A DNA stretch of 64,000 nt from Panaeolus papilionaceus (Eukaryota; Basidiomycota; Agaricomycetes; Agaricales): NCBI GenBank assembly GCA_015501605.1, contig JADNRZ010000010.1, positions 1,550,001 through 1,614,000 on the forward strand. Reading direction: 5' to 3'. Below, one piece after another: positions 22,432 to 34,315 of the stretch. Both the position numbers and the translations under genes were made by a program. The number at the start of each line of letters is the position of its first letter. Position 1 is the first letter of the stretch. The notes below the pieces were generated by a model. The model was not told where the DNA came from and searched no databases. It saw only the letters and a list, made by a program, of their open reading frames with translations.

Positions 22432-25241
22432 ATGAGCTCTGTCAACGCACGCGCCAGAAATCACACACGAAGAGCATCCCAAAAGTCCCCAATTCCATCC
22501 GTCCACTGGTTATTCAGGAGTAACATCCCTCGTCGAAGAGCATCCTATATCGCACCAGATATCCACAAACGAAACTTCTTTGGCATGGGCGACATAATCG
22601 GTGTTATAACAAATGTGAGTTGGAATTCCATGTTGCGGCCTTCATTTCGCTAATTAACCCCCCGTAGCCTGCTGAAACAGTCAGGTCGTTGACAGAGTCC
22701 AAAAGACTGCTCGACGAAGCTCGTCGGGAAATCAACGAAACTCGAGAGCGTGCTCAGATCAGGCCCAAACATACATTCTCCCGTCTCCCGGGCTTCTTCC
22801 CTCGTACAGCAGAGATGGTCGCCATCGAGCGTGCACTCGAGGGAGATCCTTCCTTCACTGTTCTGTTCGGCTCAAGCTCGGTTGGAAAGGTAATCACCCT
22901 CATTTCGCAATTGGCTGTGGCTTGTGTTGACCCACTTGTAGACGGCTTTATTGCGAGAAGTGTTAACTCGGGAGGACTATCACGTTCTCAATTTTGACCT
23001 GCGAATTGCTGGATTCGCAGATCTTCCCAGTCTTTATCTCAGCCTCAGTCAGCAAATGGAGCAATACTTTGTCGACATTGCTGAAAAAATGGAGGGTTAT
23101 GAGGAATTTGAAAAAGAAGCGTGGAGCTTCAAGGTAAACCACTTTGTGCCGTTGCCTTTGATGCCCAAAAGCTAACTTGGGTCACTCTAGCACGATCGTT
23201 TGAATGTAGAGCGCCGGATAGATGACAGCAGTGCTGATCGCAGGCATCAGGGTGTCAAGACAAGCGATATCGCTAGATTAATGGAATTGTTCCAGGTCTG
23301 TATATCTTCTCGTCTGAATACCGTGCATGTGTCTGATTATTTGGTTCAGTCCTCTTTACTCAAGTACTGGGAGTTCCAGCCTCAAATGGACGACCACACC
23401 AGCGACACGGCTTCTGCGTCTAGCAAGCGTACCCGAAGGCATGACACAGATAACACAGACACTTCAGGGGGCACACGTGTGGGGCATGGTAGTGAGAAAT
23501 CCGGACCTAAGACGCGGTGGGGCTTCAAAATGTGGGGAAAGAAGAAGCACCACCACCACCACGATCCGAGGTCTTCTCAGCAAATCACAGCCGAAGCCCT
23601 TGCCGCGCAGGAAAAGACAGAGGAAGCTAAAAAGCCAGCCAAGAAGAAGATGCCTGTGAGTTTTCTTGACATTCATAGAATGTTTTCATAGAACTTATCC
23701 AGTGGATGAATAGGTGTTGTTTTTCGATGAAGCACATAAACTGTGGGGTTTCATTCATTACGCTGCGTCTGCTAAGAACCTTGCTCATGTTTATTTTCAG
23801 CCCGGCTCTCATACAATCCACGGAAACCATGAAATGTTTGCTGGACTCCATGCTTGTGTTGACCAAGCAAGACAGGCTATGCCATGTCATACACGCAACG
23901 AGCGACCCCTTCTTCCAGACGTGGCTGCGTCAGCTAAACGTTATGCAGCATTGCAAAGTTCGTATTACCCCCTACCCCCTACTCTTATATGATATGACTG
24001 TTCCCGAAATTGACACGCACCTACTACTCTAGATCATAACGGTTGGAGACTGCTCTAAAGCAGAGACGAGGAGCTTCTACAGAGACCGACTTTTACCTCG
24101 TGTTCCTGAACGTTTCAGACATGGTCTGGATTTCGAGACGATATACGAGGCGTTTGGGGGCAAGCTGGCACATTGGCAAGATTATATTACTGATTACAGT
24201 GCGTCTATCTTTTCTCCGTTATCATCACCAGCGATTCTCGCGCTAATTTATTTTGATCGATAGTCAATTCAAATGGCACTCTGGAAAGTAAGCCTGTTTC
24301 CCATTCGTCCATACCCAGTTTTCACTTATTGATGCATGATTCATCAAGTCAAGCAAAGTTCACATTTCCTCCAAGCCCATGCCCTCCTCAACCTCCACAT
24401 CATCCATTCCTCTCAATCACCTAGTCAGGGCCAAGAAGGCGACCCCCAACAACCCGGCGCCGCCAACGCCAGCACCGTCGACACACTGCACCCGGGCCTC
24501 GGCCCAGCAGGGTTCAAAATCTACAGCGCCATCCCCGCCCCGACGTCCTCTGCGGCCTCGTCTGCCAACTTCAGCGGCTCAGGGCCTTCCAGTGAACCGC
24601 CGGAGTTTACGGCTATGCAGCTGTTGAAGGTGATGAGCAGGCTGTCGAGGCCTGATACGCAGTATCTGCCCTACTTCCACCTATGCAGGGAGCTTGGAGT
24701 TAGGACGGTGGATGGGATGGTTAAAGGACGGGTGCTGGATTTGAGGTGGACGGAGACGGTGACGAAGGAGTCTGCAGAAGAACCCAGAGTGAGGAGTGGG
24801 CATATTCCTATGCCGATGATGCCGCCTGTGGGGACGCAGCAGCAGCAGCAGGGTGGGCAGGCGCCTATGGCGATGCCGGTGCCGATGCATGCGACGGAGG
24901 CGACGTTGGTGGGCGAGGGGAGTGTAAGGGGTGGTGCGCCCCCGTTTGACCCGCCCCCGCCTCTTGATGATGATGATGATATGATCCCTGTTTCTGATGC
25001 TGAAATGGGGGGTATGGGACCCGGAGGCGGGATGCCTATGGGAATGGGCGGCGGCATGGGAGGCATGGGAGCACAGAGGGTCTCCGGGGACGTCTTCGAG
25101 GAAGTCATGGAAGTCGTTGGCCCCAAGCTCGTGCCTGTTACGCCCATTATGCGGTATGCAATGAGGAATGTGGTACCGGAGTATGAGGATGACCAGAGTG
25201 TGTCGGAGTATGCAAGTTTGAGTGATGTGGATGAGTATTGA
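22432..25241 (+). CDS. P-loop ATPase of the archaeal-type ATPase_2 group
   Basis: Ten exons give 758 residues: 22432-22614, 22668-22889, 22942-23133, 23191-23295, 23350-23655, 23714-23742, 23801-23957, 24033-24198, 24264-24287, 24349-25241. All joins keep frame. Walker A is GSSSVGKT, split by an intron between Lys and Thr. Walker B is VLFFDEAHKL, preceded by a charged, His-rich linker (KKKHHHHH). Then come HATSDPFF and DCSKAETRSFY, as in STAND-related ATPase_2 proteins. The C-terminal 250 residues hold a conserved-looking part (LLKVMSRLSRPDTQYL) and a Met/Gly-rich low-complexity tract. The N-terminus is Arg-rich. Its cellular role is unknown; the family assignment rests on motif layout. Confidence 0.75.
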
Positions 25242-25623
25242 TTATGATACCGCTGCACACTTGATATTTTCCGGGATTCCGTGTTTCGTTCACTCATTCA
25301 TAGTTTCATCATCATGCATTGCATTTTTTTTATCCATCATCCATGTATTCCATTCATTTTCTGCATTTCTTCACGACCTGGCGGACCACCTCATGCATTT
25401 GACTCAGCCCCACACTACTGTAGCATCTCTTTTTGTAGTCGTAATGTAATAGCACATACTATCTAGTTCGATTCCGTTCTTTACTTTTCTGTATTTATTG
25501 GCATTGACGACGGCCGTCATGTATGTACACGGATATGATATGATTATGACAAGCCATATTTATTGGCAACGTCCACCTAAATTGTCACAGTACAACGATG
25601 GTATTCTACATGATATCGAGGCA
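25242..25623. other. Convergent 3' ends
   Basis: 382 bp between the stops of the ATPase gene and the minus-strand helicase gene. It is T-rich near the ATPase end, as expected of 3' UTRs. No gene seen. Confidence 0.5.
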
Positions 25624-28600
25624 TTAATTCAAGTCTGCATATTTAACATCGGCGTTGGCCTCTAGCCATGCCAGCCATTTCTTCAGGTACGATCCACCGT
25701 GACAGACAGTCGAGGAGTCCCCTACGACGCACTATTTTGGTCGTCAGCAATATGGACATTTCTCGTGAAAGGGATAGGTGGGTGCATACGAGGTGCCTTT
25801 TCGCCCTGGTCATAGCCACTGCAGAAGAAATAAATTCAGCAACCAAGATCATGTTGTAAACAAACTGGTTGACACACCATTTAACCTTCGTTTTTCTTTA
25901 AGGAACCCTACTTCCCTCTACGAGGACGTCGCGAATTCGATCAATGCCCTCAGCCACAGGGTTCGTATGTACGGCCAGGACTCACCTTATCGTTACTCCT
26001 AACCAACGAAATGATCACCGCCTCTTTTTCGCGTCCCTGCATCCCGTCGACTGTCCCGATCTCGATGGATGGCCCGTGTTTGGGTCGGAGGATCGAGGTG
26101 AGGATCGTTACCTGAGCTTGGTATCTGATAGATAAATATTAATGGTCAGCCTTATTATTTCTTGTGTTGCAAGTAAGTGGGGGATCGATGATGATACTTA
26201 CGGCGTTATAATCGCAATTTGACCTGGCGTGAGACCAGCGTCGATCTATTCCATGTACATGTCAAAAACAAAGGGGTAGATAGCAGGCAATCGTAGAAGT
26301 GACCCACCAAGCTATCCACCCACTTATCCACAATCGTCGCCTCATTCTCATTACACCTACTCCCTTCATCCCCATCCCCATCCACCCTTTCAAAAAACTC
26401 GCACCCAGCAGTATCAAAGAACACAACAGGCGTCTCCAGCACCTCCTTCTCCACAGAGTCCTCTTTCAACTCCGATGCCTCAATGGTGAGGTTGGGGAGA
26501 TCGGAGAGCAAATGCGATGCGACGCTCTCGTGAGACTTTAATTTGGATCCGTATAAAGTCTGAGAGGGAAATGTGCAAATGAGGTCGTGCATGCTATTTG
26601 ATTGATAAATTCAGTTCAGGGAAATTGAGCAAGGCAATCGAATAAAGCATCGGTATCGATGTGGACTCCAATGGCCCGGGAAGCTTACCGGTATTGTACT
26701 TCAAGCATTCGCTTGATGCTCGCTCCATACATTTTTTCGAGGCGATCAAATAATGTTGTCTCCAATGTCCGAGGGGCAACGAGCTTGGGCGTGATCGACG
26801 TAGAGGCAATGTCCATATGGGCTGCAGCAGAAGCTAATTCTGCTTCGCTATCATCCTCCGAAGGTGACGACTCCTCTTTCGGTCTTGGCTGGGGTACACC
26901 TGACCCTTTCTTAGATTTATCTTTCGTGTTTTTGACGTCTTCGTTGGATTTGGATTTAGTCGTCTTTTTGTTCTTGTCTATGGAGATCACGGTTGGAGGG
27001 AGCTGCATCGGGTCTCCTGCTAGTATTAGTTTTTTAGCTTTGAATATAGGTATCCAGCAGACCTGCATGTTGATATTGAGATTAGATGTCTGAAATGTTT
27101 GATGGGGCTGGAATCCTTACAGCCTCTATCGCCTGCGTCGCTTCATCAATTATCACTACGTCAAAAATCTGGTTGAAGAGTTGGCGGCTTCCTGCTGAAT
27201 GGCAGGTCGATATAACCACCTAGTGAAGACGTGTAACGGATTTTTTTGCTCGGAATCGAAACTTGCTTACTTGAGATTCATTAAGCACCGATTTTACGAC
27301 TCCCCCTTCTCGTTGCCGATATCTGTTAACGCATCAGCTACAGTCTCTCGTGTAGAGCCTAATCAGCTCTTTGAGCTTACTCTTTGCGGAGAGCTTTAAC
27401 GTCATCCCATAATTTCTTCCTTTCTGCACCTCTCGGTGCCTTCCCTTTGGCACCCTTCCCTTTACCAGATAGAACTCCAAGAGTAGCCTCTAACTCTTCC
27501 TTGACATCCCTAGCAAGGGCTGCTTGATCAGTGTTGGTTGCTTTAACCTCCAAGGTGCTTTCGAGAATGCCTTCGTGAGCCAGAACGCGAGCAGGATGCC
27601 CAATCCTGGTAACCTTCAATTTAGAGCCCTTTTCTGGAGCGGGCAGTGCAAGCAACCGTTCTAGAATGTTGTCTACAGAAAGATTGGATGCACCACAAAC
27701 GAGCACGCGTTGAGGTTTGGGGTTAATCGTTGTCTGGGTCGTGAGTTGACGGATGATCTCAATGAGAGTGTGGGTTTTTCCGGTTCCTATAAAATGATGG
27801 TAGGATAGGTACGGCTTCTGGTAGCAGCATCAAACAAAGACACGTACCAGGTGGACCGTGAATGCAAGCAACTTCAGGTGATTCCAGGCAAAACTTGACG
27901 GCAACCCTCTGACTATCGTTCAAACTTTCATCGAAGAAGGGTATATTATCAATGTGGTCCTTGGCTGATGGGCGTTTCAATGCAAGAAGAGCTTGTATAA
28001 GACTCGTTGATTCTCCAGAGTGTTTGCCATCTCCCTAAAATGCAAAGCTTAGACATGGGATAACAAGAGCAATTCAAACTGGATCGGCTCACGGAAGGAA
28101 AAACAATCCTTTCCAGCTGATCAATAGCTTTGTCCATTCTTAAGAAATGCGACGTATAAGCGATCGAAGGCCTTGTTTGACATTGAAGCCTACCTGTCGA
28201 AGGTTACACTGTTTGCCAGTTTTAAAACTCGACATCTCTCGGGAAGCTCTAACGCTTCCGAGTTCCCGCTCTCCTGCGAGTCAAGAGCGATGACAATACG
28301 AGTGTCAGATACCTAGATAAAGATATTATTAGACGCTTCAATGCAAGTAATAGAACCACACTTTGTAAACGACGCCCCCTGCTTGCGAGCTCTTGGTGTC
28401 GGATGCTGCTGCTTTGGGTTTCTTCAAAGGTGCACTGGAAGCCACATGTGGCTCAATTCTTGCCAAATCACCATTTCTATGAGAGAAGTAGTTAGAACAT
28501 GTCCACATTTCAGCTCAGACATGCTCTACCTGAATGTGTGGGGAGGGAATATTGGGCTGGAATGATACGCAGTTGGTCGTTCTAGCTCCACCAGTCTACC

Positions 28601-28841
28601 TTTGCAAAGCTTAACAGTTGAATGAGAAAGAAAGCATAGAGCAAATATACGTTTTCCCGCCGAGACCAATATTCATAGATGCAATGCTGAGGCCTCCAAG
28701 GCATAACCCCTTCTGTTCCAAGAGCTTCGGCCCACAGTTTGAGAGAAGGAGTGATGACCTCTCGATTTCAGCTGCCCGTTCTTGAGCCAATAGAACACGC
28801 TGCCTGTCTAAAAACGCCCTAATATCCTGTTCTGAGGCCAT
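25624..28841 (-). CDS. HCS1: SF1B DNA helicase, HCS1/SMUBP2 type
   Basis: A multi-exon gene starting MASEQDIRAFLDRQRVLL at 28841 and ending VKYADLN at 25624. Helicase motifs in order: Q-motif-like LNDSQRVAVKFCLE; Walker A GPPGTGKT, split by an intron after GPPG; Ib-like VLVCGASNLSVDNI; motif II VVIIDEATQA; motif III LILAGDPMQLPPTV; motifs V and VI VDGMQGREKEAVIIS and TRAKRHL. A charged insertion (KNKKTTKSKSNEDVKN and a Ser/Glu tract) follows motif III. Yeast Hcs1 is a 5'-3' DNA helicase associated with DNA polymerase alpha; human SMUBP2 is related and has extra R3H and zinc-finger domains that I do not see here. A nuclear replication-linked role is therefore likely. Confidence 0.85.
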
Positions 28842-29136
28842 ACTGCGTTTATTGAAGCAGAAGTCGCGTTCACGAGGTCAGAATTCACGTCTAATGGTAA
28901 TGGTTATTGAGAAAGAGCCGCTGTGACGAATTCTTGATGGACGTGGATACACCTGTAGCTTATCTTATCATGATCTCACAGCCACCCCCTATTCGACAAG
29001 GCTCATGATCATTCAGATGACCATGATCATGCGCAATTGCAGCTTCACATTCTAGGGTTGGAACTTCTCAGGCTCTTCCTTATCAGCTTAACATACTACT
29101 TGCTTGCTTGACTCGACCTTGACTCTGCCGTTTCTC
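28842..29136. other. Divergent intergenic region
   Basis: 295 bp between the divergent starts of the helicase gene and the first M20 peptidase gene. It includes the direct/inverted motif ATGATCAT...ATGATCATG near 29008-29032. It must hold both promoters. Confidence 0.4.
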
Positions 29137-31266
29137 ATGTGTCAACACCATACCTCCAACGCACCTCAGCCGCTCGAAAAAGCATGGCACCCCGATGGTG
29201 GGGCCAAGCCAGCTCCCGTCCGACCGAACTCTAGCGAATTATACAGACCTGATATACTTGAAACCATTGAGAATAAGATAACAGAAATTGATGGAGAATT
29301 GAGAGCCTTGAGCTTGGATATTCATGGTACGTAGCCTCGTAACCCATAAGAATTGACAAGGTTATGAACACAAGCCATCCACCCGTAGCTCACCCTGAAC
29401 TTGCTTACAAGGAATTGTTAGTCATTCTTAAACCTCCAATTATTTCAAACATTTATAATCCCTGAAGCTATGCCCATGATGTCTATACTGCGTTCATGGA
29501 GAAGCATGGCTTTGAAGTGACGAAACACTTCCACCTCGAGACAGCTTGGAAAGCTGTCTTCGAATATGGTACTGGAGGTAAAACAATCGGCGTAAATTCC
29601 GAGGTAATTAATCGTCCTTATGCCCAACAATTTGTCTGAAAATTGTTCTGTGAGATGGATGCCTTACCCGCCATTGGTCATGCATGTGGTCACAATCTAA
29701 TCGGAATATCCGGCAAGCATAGTGGGACCAAAATCCATTGGTATCATGCTGACTAGCACATCAGGAGTTGCCGTTGCAATTTCGATAAAAGCTGCACTCG
29801 AGCAACACAAAATCCCCGGGAAAGTTGTACTTCTCGGAACACCCGGTGTGTCCTGTCCCGACGAGATAGCCTGAGAGGTTATTAACCTGTTGTCTGGATA
29901 TAGCCGAGGAAGGCGGGTCCGGCAAGGTAAAACTCTTGGAGAAAGGAGCGTACCAGGGAATGGAAGCTTGTTTAATGTAAGGAACCTTCAACACCTAAAG
30001 ATCCGGTGTCTTTTTATACGCATTTGTTCCATAGGTGCCATCCCGCACCGGGCCCTGTTGGCTCCGTCAGCTTAACTAGCTGTCTAGCGTTACAGAGAAT
30101 GATCGTGGAATACACTGGACATACGTAAGTATAATATTTGGCTCCGTCATCGAAACGTCTTGCCTAATTATAATGAGGTGTTCAGGGCCCATGCAGCACT
30201 CTCACCTTGGGAGGGGAGGAACGCTCTTGATGCAGCCGTGCTTGGGTACAACAATATTTCGGCACTTCGTCAGCAGCTTCGGCCCACGCACAGGGTTCAC
30301 GGTATTTTCGAAGGCAGGGATTGGGCGCCTAACAGTAGGATCCATCCACCGAATCACCGACTCTCATTGACTAATCATTCGCTTAACAGTCATCCCTGAT
30401 TACGCAAAGTTCATGTGTGTCGATTTGCTCTTCACCCTTTAAATTATCTCTTTCGAGGGTTAAAACATCTTCTTTAAGCTGTTACGTGCGTGCACCCACA
30501 CGTGCTGCCATGGAAGAAACGGTGAAGCGTGTCACACCATGCTTCGAGTGAATACCTTTGCTCTTCTCCTTCTCTTACCCACTAAAATAAACGGCTTTTG
30601 GTACAGCGCCGCCGCATTGGCTACTGGCTGCGAGGTCAAGATCACGTTCACCGGATCGACTTATGACCTTCGCCAAAACACAGCTCTAGGTGGCGAGGTG
30701 GCCAACATTATCCTCAACAAATACGGGGCTATCGACTACGAGTGGGGTATTAAGAGCGCCTCGACCGATTTCGTGAGTCCTGGTGTTGTTGATATTGTGC
30801 GTCTTATCGTCGTCTAACTAGAAAATACCAATAGGGGAATGTAACATATGGTTCGTTGAAGTGGTGACTCTGTCGACAAACTGAGCTACTGACACTTACT
30901 ATCTATCCCCTCAAGATCTCCCTGCGCTTCACCCAGGTTTCGGTACGCGATCATCTCAGATTGCTTGAAATACTCGTCCTGATGATGAGTACTTCGTAGC
31001 TATTCCCACTGTCAAGGATGGAGGAAATCATACATCTGCATTTGCAACGTCTGCAGCTACCATCGAAGCTCATAATGCTTGCTTAGATATCTCTAAGGCG
31101 CTTGCTGCGACCGGCATGCGCGTTATCACTGATGACGCTTTCCTTGCAGAGGTAAGCATCCTATTGAACATCTCGATGCAAACCAAGTTCGTTAAGAAAA
31201 GTCTTTTCTCAGGTTCAAAGGACCTTCCAAGAAGATGTCGCCGTGAGGGGAATCACTCAACAATAA
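29137..31266 (+). CDS. M20 peptidase, PM20D2-like, paralogue 1
   Basis: About a dozen exons starting [17 protein letters not shown]. The order matches the PM20D2/ACY1L2 branch of M20 metallopeptidases: [33 protein letters not shown] (metal-binding Asp and His residues), [13 protein letters not shown] (the Glu-Glu pair), [30 protein letters not shown] (dimerisation region) and a C-terminal [11 protein letters not shown]. Family knowledge: these enzymes hydrolyse dipeptides or acyl-amino acids with zinc; human PM20D2 acts on beta-alanyl-lysine-type dipeptides. All expected residues are present, so the copy looks active. One intron (after GISG) has a GC donor. The copy lacks one intron that paralogue 2 has near ALG|SEVAN. 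Confidence 0.8.
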
Positions 31267-31607
31267 TGGTCGATCGAGCACTAGGATAGCAGATCAAAGG
31301 CTTCAAATATCACTTAAGTATGATATGGCAGAAAGTAGCAGTAGCATCTTACATATTCGAATACTTTGAGGCTTTCAACCCCGTTTCTGGGAGATAATAT
31401 GCCACGATGGCCACCATCCCCCTGTCAGTGATTTGACCCCATGCACACATGCATATGCGGATTTGGAGATCACGTCATGTTCTCACTGAGTGCTCTTCAA
31501 TAATGAATATCACACACTGGCATGCATGACACATACAACTCGGCTTGAGCTCACCCCTCGTCAGCCCCTTTCTCAGATACTGTGAAGCGCTTCAGGTGAT
31601 CTCAGAG
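31267..31607. other. Spacer between tandem M20 genes
   Basis: 341 bp with the 3' flank of copy 1 and promoter of copy 2. Nothing else was recognised. Confidence 0.5.
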
Positions 31608-33833
31608 ATGTGTACCAATTCCTTACATCAAGGCAAGACTACCTCTCCAGGTGAGGTTTGGCGACCTGGTGATGGGTCTAAACCCGCACCTACAAACCCC
31701 GATCCATCCAAGATCTATCGACCAGAGGTGCTCCAAACCATTGAAGAAAACATGACCGAGCTCAGCGAGAAATTAAGGGGGCTGAGCCTGGATATCCACA
31801 GTGCGTATAGGGGTGATCGCATGAAAGACGGCTCTTACATCGTTCTCAGGCCATCCGGAACTTGGATATGAGGAATTGTATGGAAATATCTCAGCCTCAG
31901 CCTTGACCCAACCATCTAACATACTCTTTTATCTTTTCGAAGCTATGCACATGATGCATATACTAAGTTCATGACTGAACAAGGCTTCGAAGTTACTAAA
32001 AAGTTCCACCTGGATACAGCATGGAAGGCTACCTTTGTTCATGGACAGGGTGGTAGGGTCATCGGCATCAATTCAGAGGTTATAGTAGGATTCGTGCAAT
32101 TGATGATGAAATGTGCTCATCATGTTGTTGGTTAGATGGATGCTTTGAAGGGCATCGGACATGCTTGTGGCCACAATTTGATTGGGATCTCAGGTTGGCG
32201 TCTTCTGTGCGGCTTCGCGCATGACGGTCACGATGAATTAATCCCGTAATGGTTCTGTTTCCTGAAATTTCTAGGTGTAGCGGTTGCCTGCGCGTTGAAG
32301 GCGGCTCTGATCAAGCACAATATCTCTGGAAAGATCGTTTTGCTGGGCACACCAGGCAAGTGTCACTTACATCGAATTTCCAAGAAAGTTAAATGCGGAG
32401 AATAACACATCTATCTACATAGCGGAAGAGGGAGGAGGGGGGAAGGTACAACTACTTGAGAAAGGAGCGTACGAGGAGATGGATGTCTGCTTAATGTGCG
32501 GAGATTACATCTCTGTCGCTCCTACGGCACGGATTGAACTTCAATTGATGTATAGGTGTCATCCTGCGCCCGGGCCAGTCGGTTCAGTCAGCTTGAGTAG
32601 CTGCTTAGCTATTCAAAAATTGGAAGCGGAGTATTTTGGTCATACGTGAGTTTCGTCTTTGTTCTTGCTTCGTTCCTTCTAATTTTCATGTAAACTCAAC
32701 ACGAGATATTTTTCAGTGCGCATGCGGCGTTATCTCCATGGGAGGGGAGAAATGCACTTGATGCAGCTGTTCTGGGCTATAATAATATTTCAGCTCTTCG
32801 TCAGCAGTTGAGGCCTACCCATAGAGTTCATGGTATCTTTGAAGGCAAGGATTGGGCACCGAATAGTGAGTCCGCAGTCATACATTCATTTGTTTACCCG
32901 ATCTTAATTTTAGATAGTCATCCCGGATTATGCGAAGTTCATGTGAGTCCGGCTTACTAGCTCTATGACGTTCTAGAATGTTTATTGTCTTTGGTTCGTT
33001 CAGCTGCTTGGTCCGGGCCCCGACAGTGAAGGAACTCGAGGAAACAGTGAAGCGGGTTGCGCCGTGCTTCGAGTGAGCCTCACCTTCTCAATTAATTCGG
33101 CTTGTACTAAAAAATAGCAGAGCTGCAGCATTAGCTACAGGATGTGAACTCAAACTCGATTATAGTTCAAACTTTTATGATATTCGCCAGAATTCGGCCT
33201 TAGGTTCGTCTTATCTACACTGCATCGCCCCTGCTAGATATCGGACTCTGTAGCTCAGCGTACATTTTCAGGCTCAGAAGTTGCTAACTTCGTCCTCAAC
33301 AAATATGGAGCCATCGATTATGAATGGGGCATCAAAAGTGCCTCCACCGATTTTGTACGTGGACATACTATTTCTGCAGATCACTCGAATGGCAGCTGAC
33401 GGATCTTAGGGTAACGTAACATATGGTAGGTTGTCGGAATGCGCGCTTTGCAGTTGAAAACATGACAGATGAAATATTAAAAACCACGTAGCTCTTCCAT
33501 CTCTCCATCCCGGGTTCGGTATGCAGCCAGCTCTTTGTATGTTGTCACGGGTCAATGCTGATGTGGAGTCGAATCGCCTAGCTATCCCCACAGTCGTCGA
33601 TGGAGGCAATCATACAAGAGCGTTTGCCGAGTCGGCCACAACTATCGAGGCACACAACGCATGCCTTGATGTTTCGAAGGCCTTGGCCGGCACTGCAATT
33701 CGTGTACTAACCGACGACAAATTCTTTGCAGAGGTGGGTAGATTTATTTCGAACTTTGCCACTGAATTGAGCTCGCTCGATTTGGATGCAGGTTCAACGA
33801 ACATTCAAAGAAGACGAAGCGCTGCGTAACTGA
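31608..33833 (+). CDS. M20 peptidase, PM20D2-like, paralogue 2
   Basis: A tandem paralogue of the preceding gene, starting [18 protein letters not shown] and ending EDEALRN. The motifs are conserved: [76 protein letters not shown] and [11 protein letters not shown]. Most intron positions are shared with copy 1. Differences: an extra intron inside ALG|SEVAN, and a GC donor (GCAAGT) after LLGTP where copy 1 uses GT. The start was chosen because it aligns with the start of copy 1; a longer reading upstream has only a TTG. It is probably a cytosolic zinc dipeptidase or amidohydrolase. Confidence 0.8.
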
Positions 33834-34315
33834 ATTCGATATCACTGCACCTCGATATCGGTGTCAATCTATATTCCATTCTTGATTCGTAATGACTTGT
33901 GACCCACAATAGTACGCATGATACCTGGGTCGGAGGAATGAAATCACCACCTGTTAACCTGCATGCTTGCGCCACAGCACCTATCGATGTATAGTTTTCC
34001 AACACTCGGTCGTTTTGAACCTGTAGATCATCCCGCCGCATCATTGCTGTCCACTCTGTCAGCGCCAAATATAGCACCAGTGAACAAGAAAAGTTAAGAA
34101 ACACAAAAGGGGCAAGACAAGTGGTGCCCATTCGCATAGGGGCAGATCATCTCACATGACCGGAGATAATAAAGCGGATGCGGTCCTGATAATCCGAACC
34201 TGTCCAGCTGTCCAGCGTCCAGTCAGATCCGTATTTTATTCTGCCAAGGGTTTATCGCCTTATCAAAGTATTAAAAGCCTTATAGTCTTGCCCATCATCC
34301 GAGGTCGATAATTAA
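33834..34315. other. Intergenic, no gene seen
   Basis: 482 bp between the second M20 gene and the reductase gene on the same strand. A minus-strand open frame here (34137-33805) lacks any recognised domain. Confidence 0.5.

Noticed and set aside
30539..30817. ORF starting [13 protein letters not shown] as a separate secreted protein
   Set aside because: Its first part is an intron of M20 copy 1 read through; the rest is that gene's exon.
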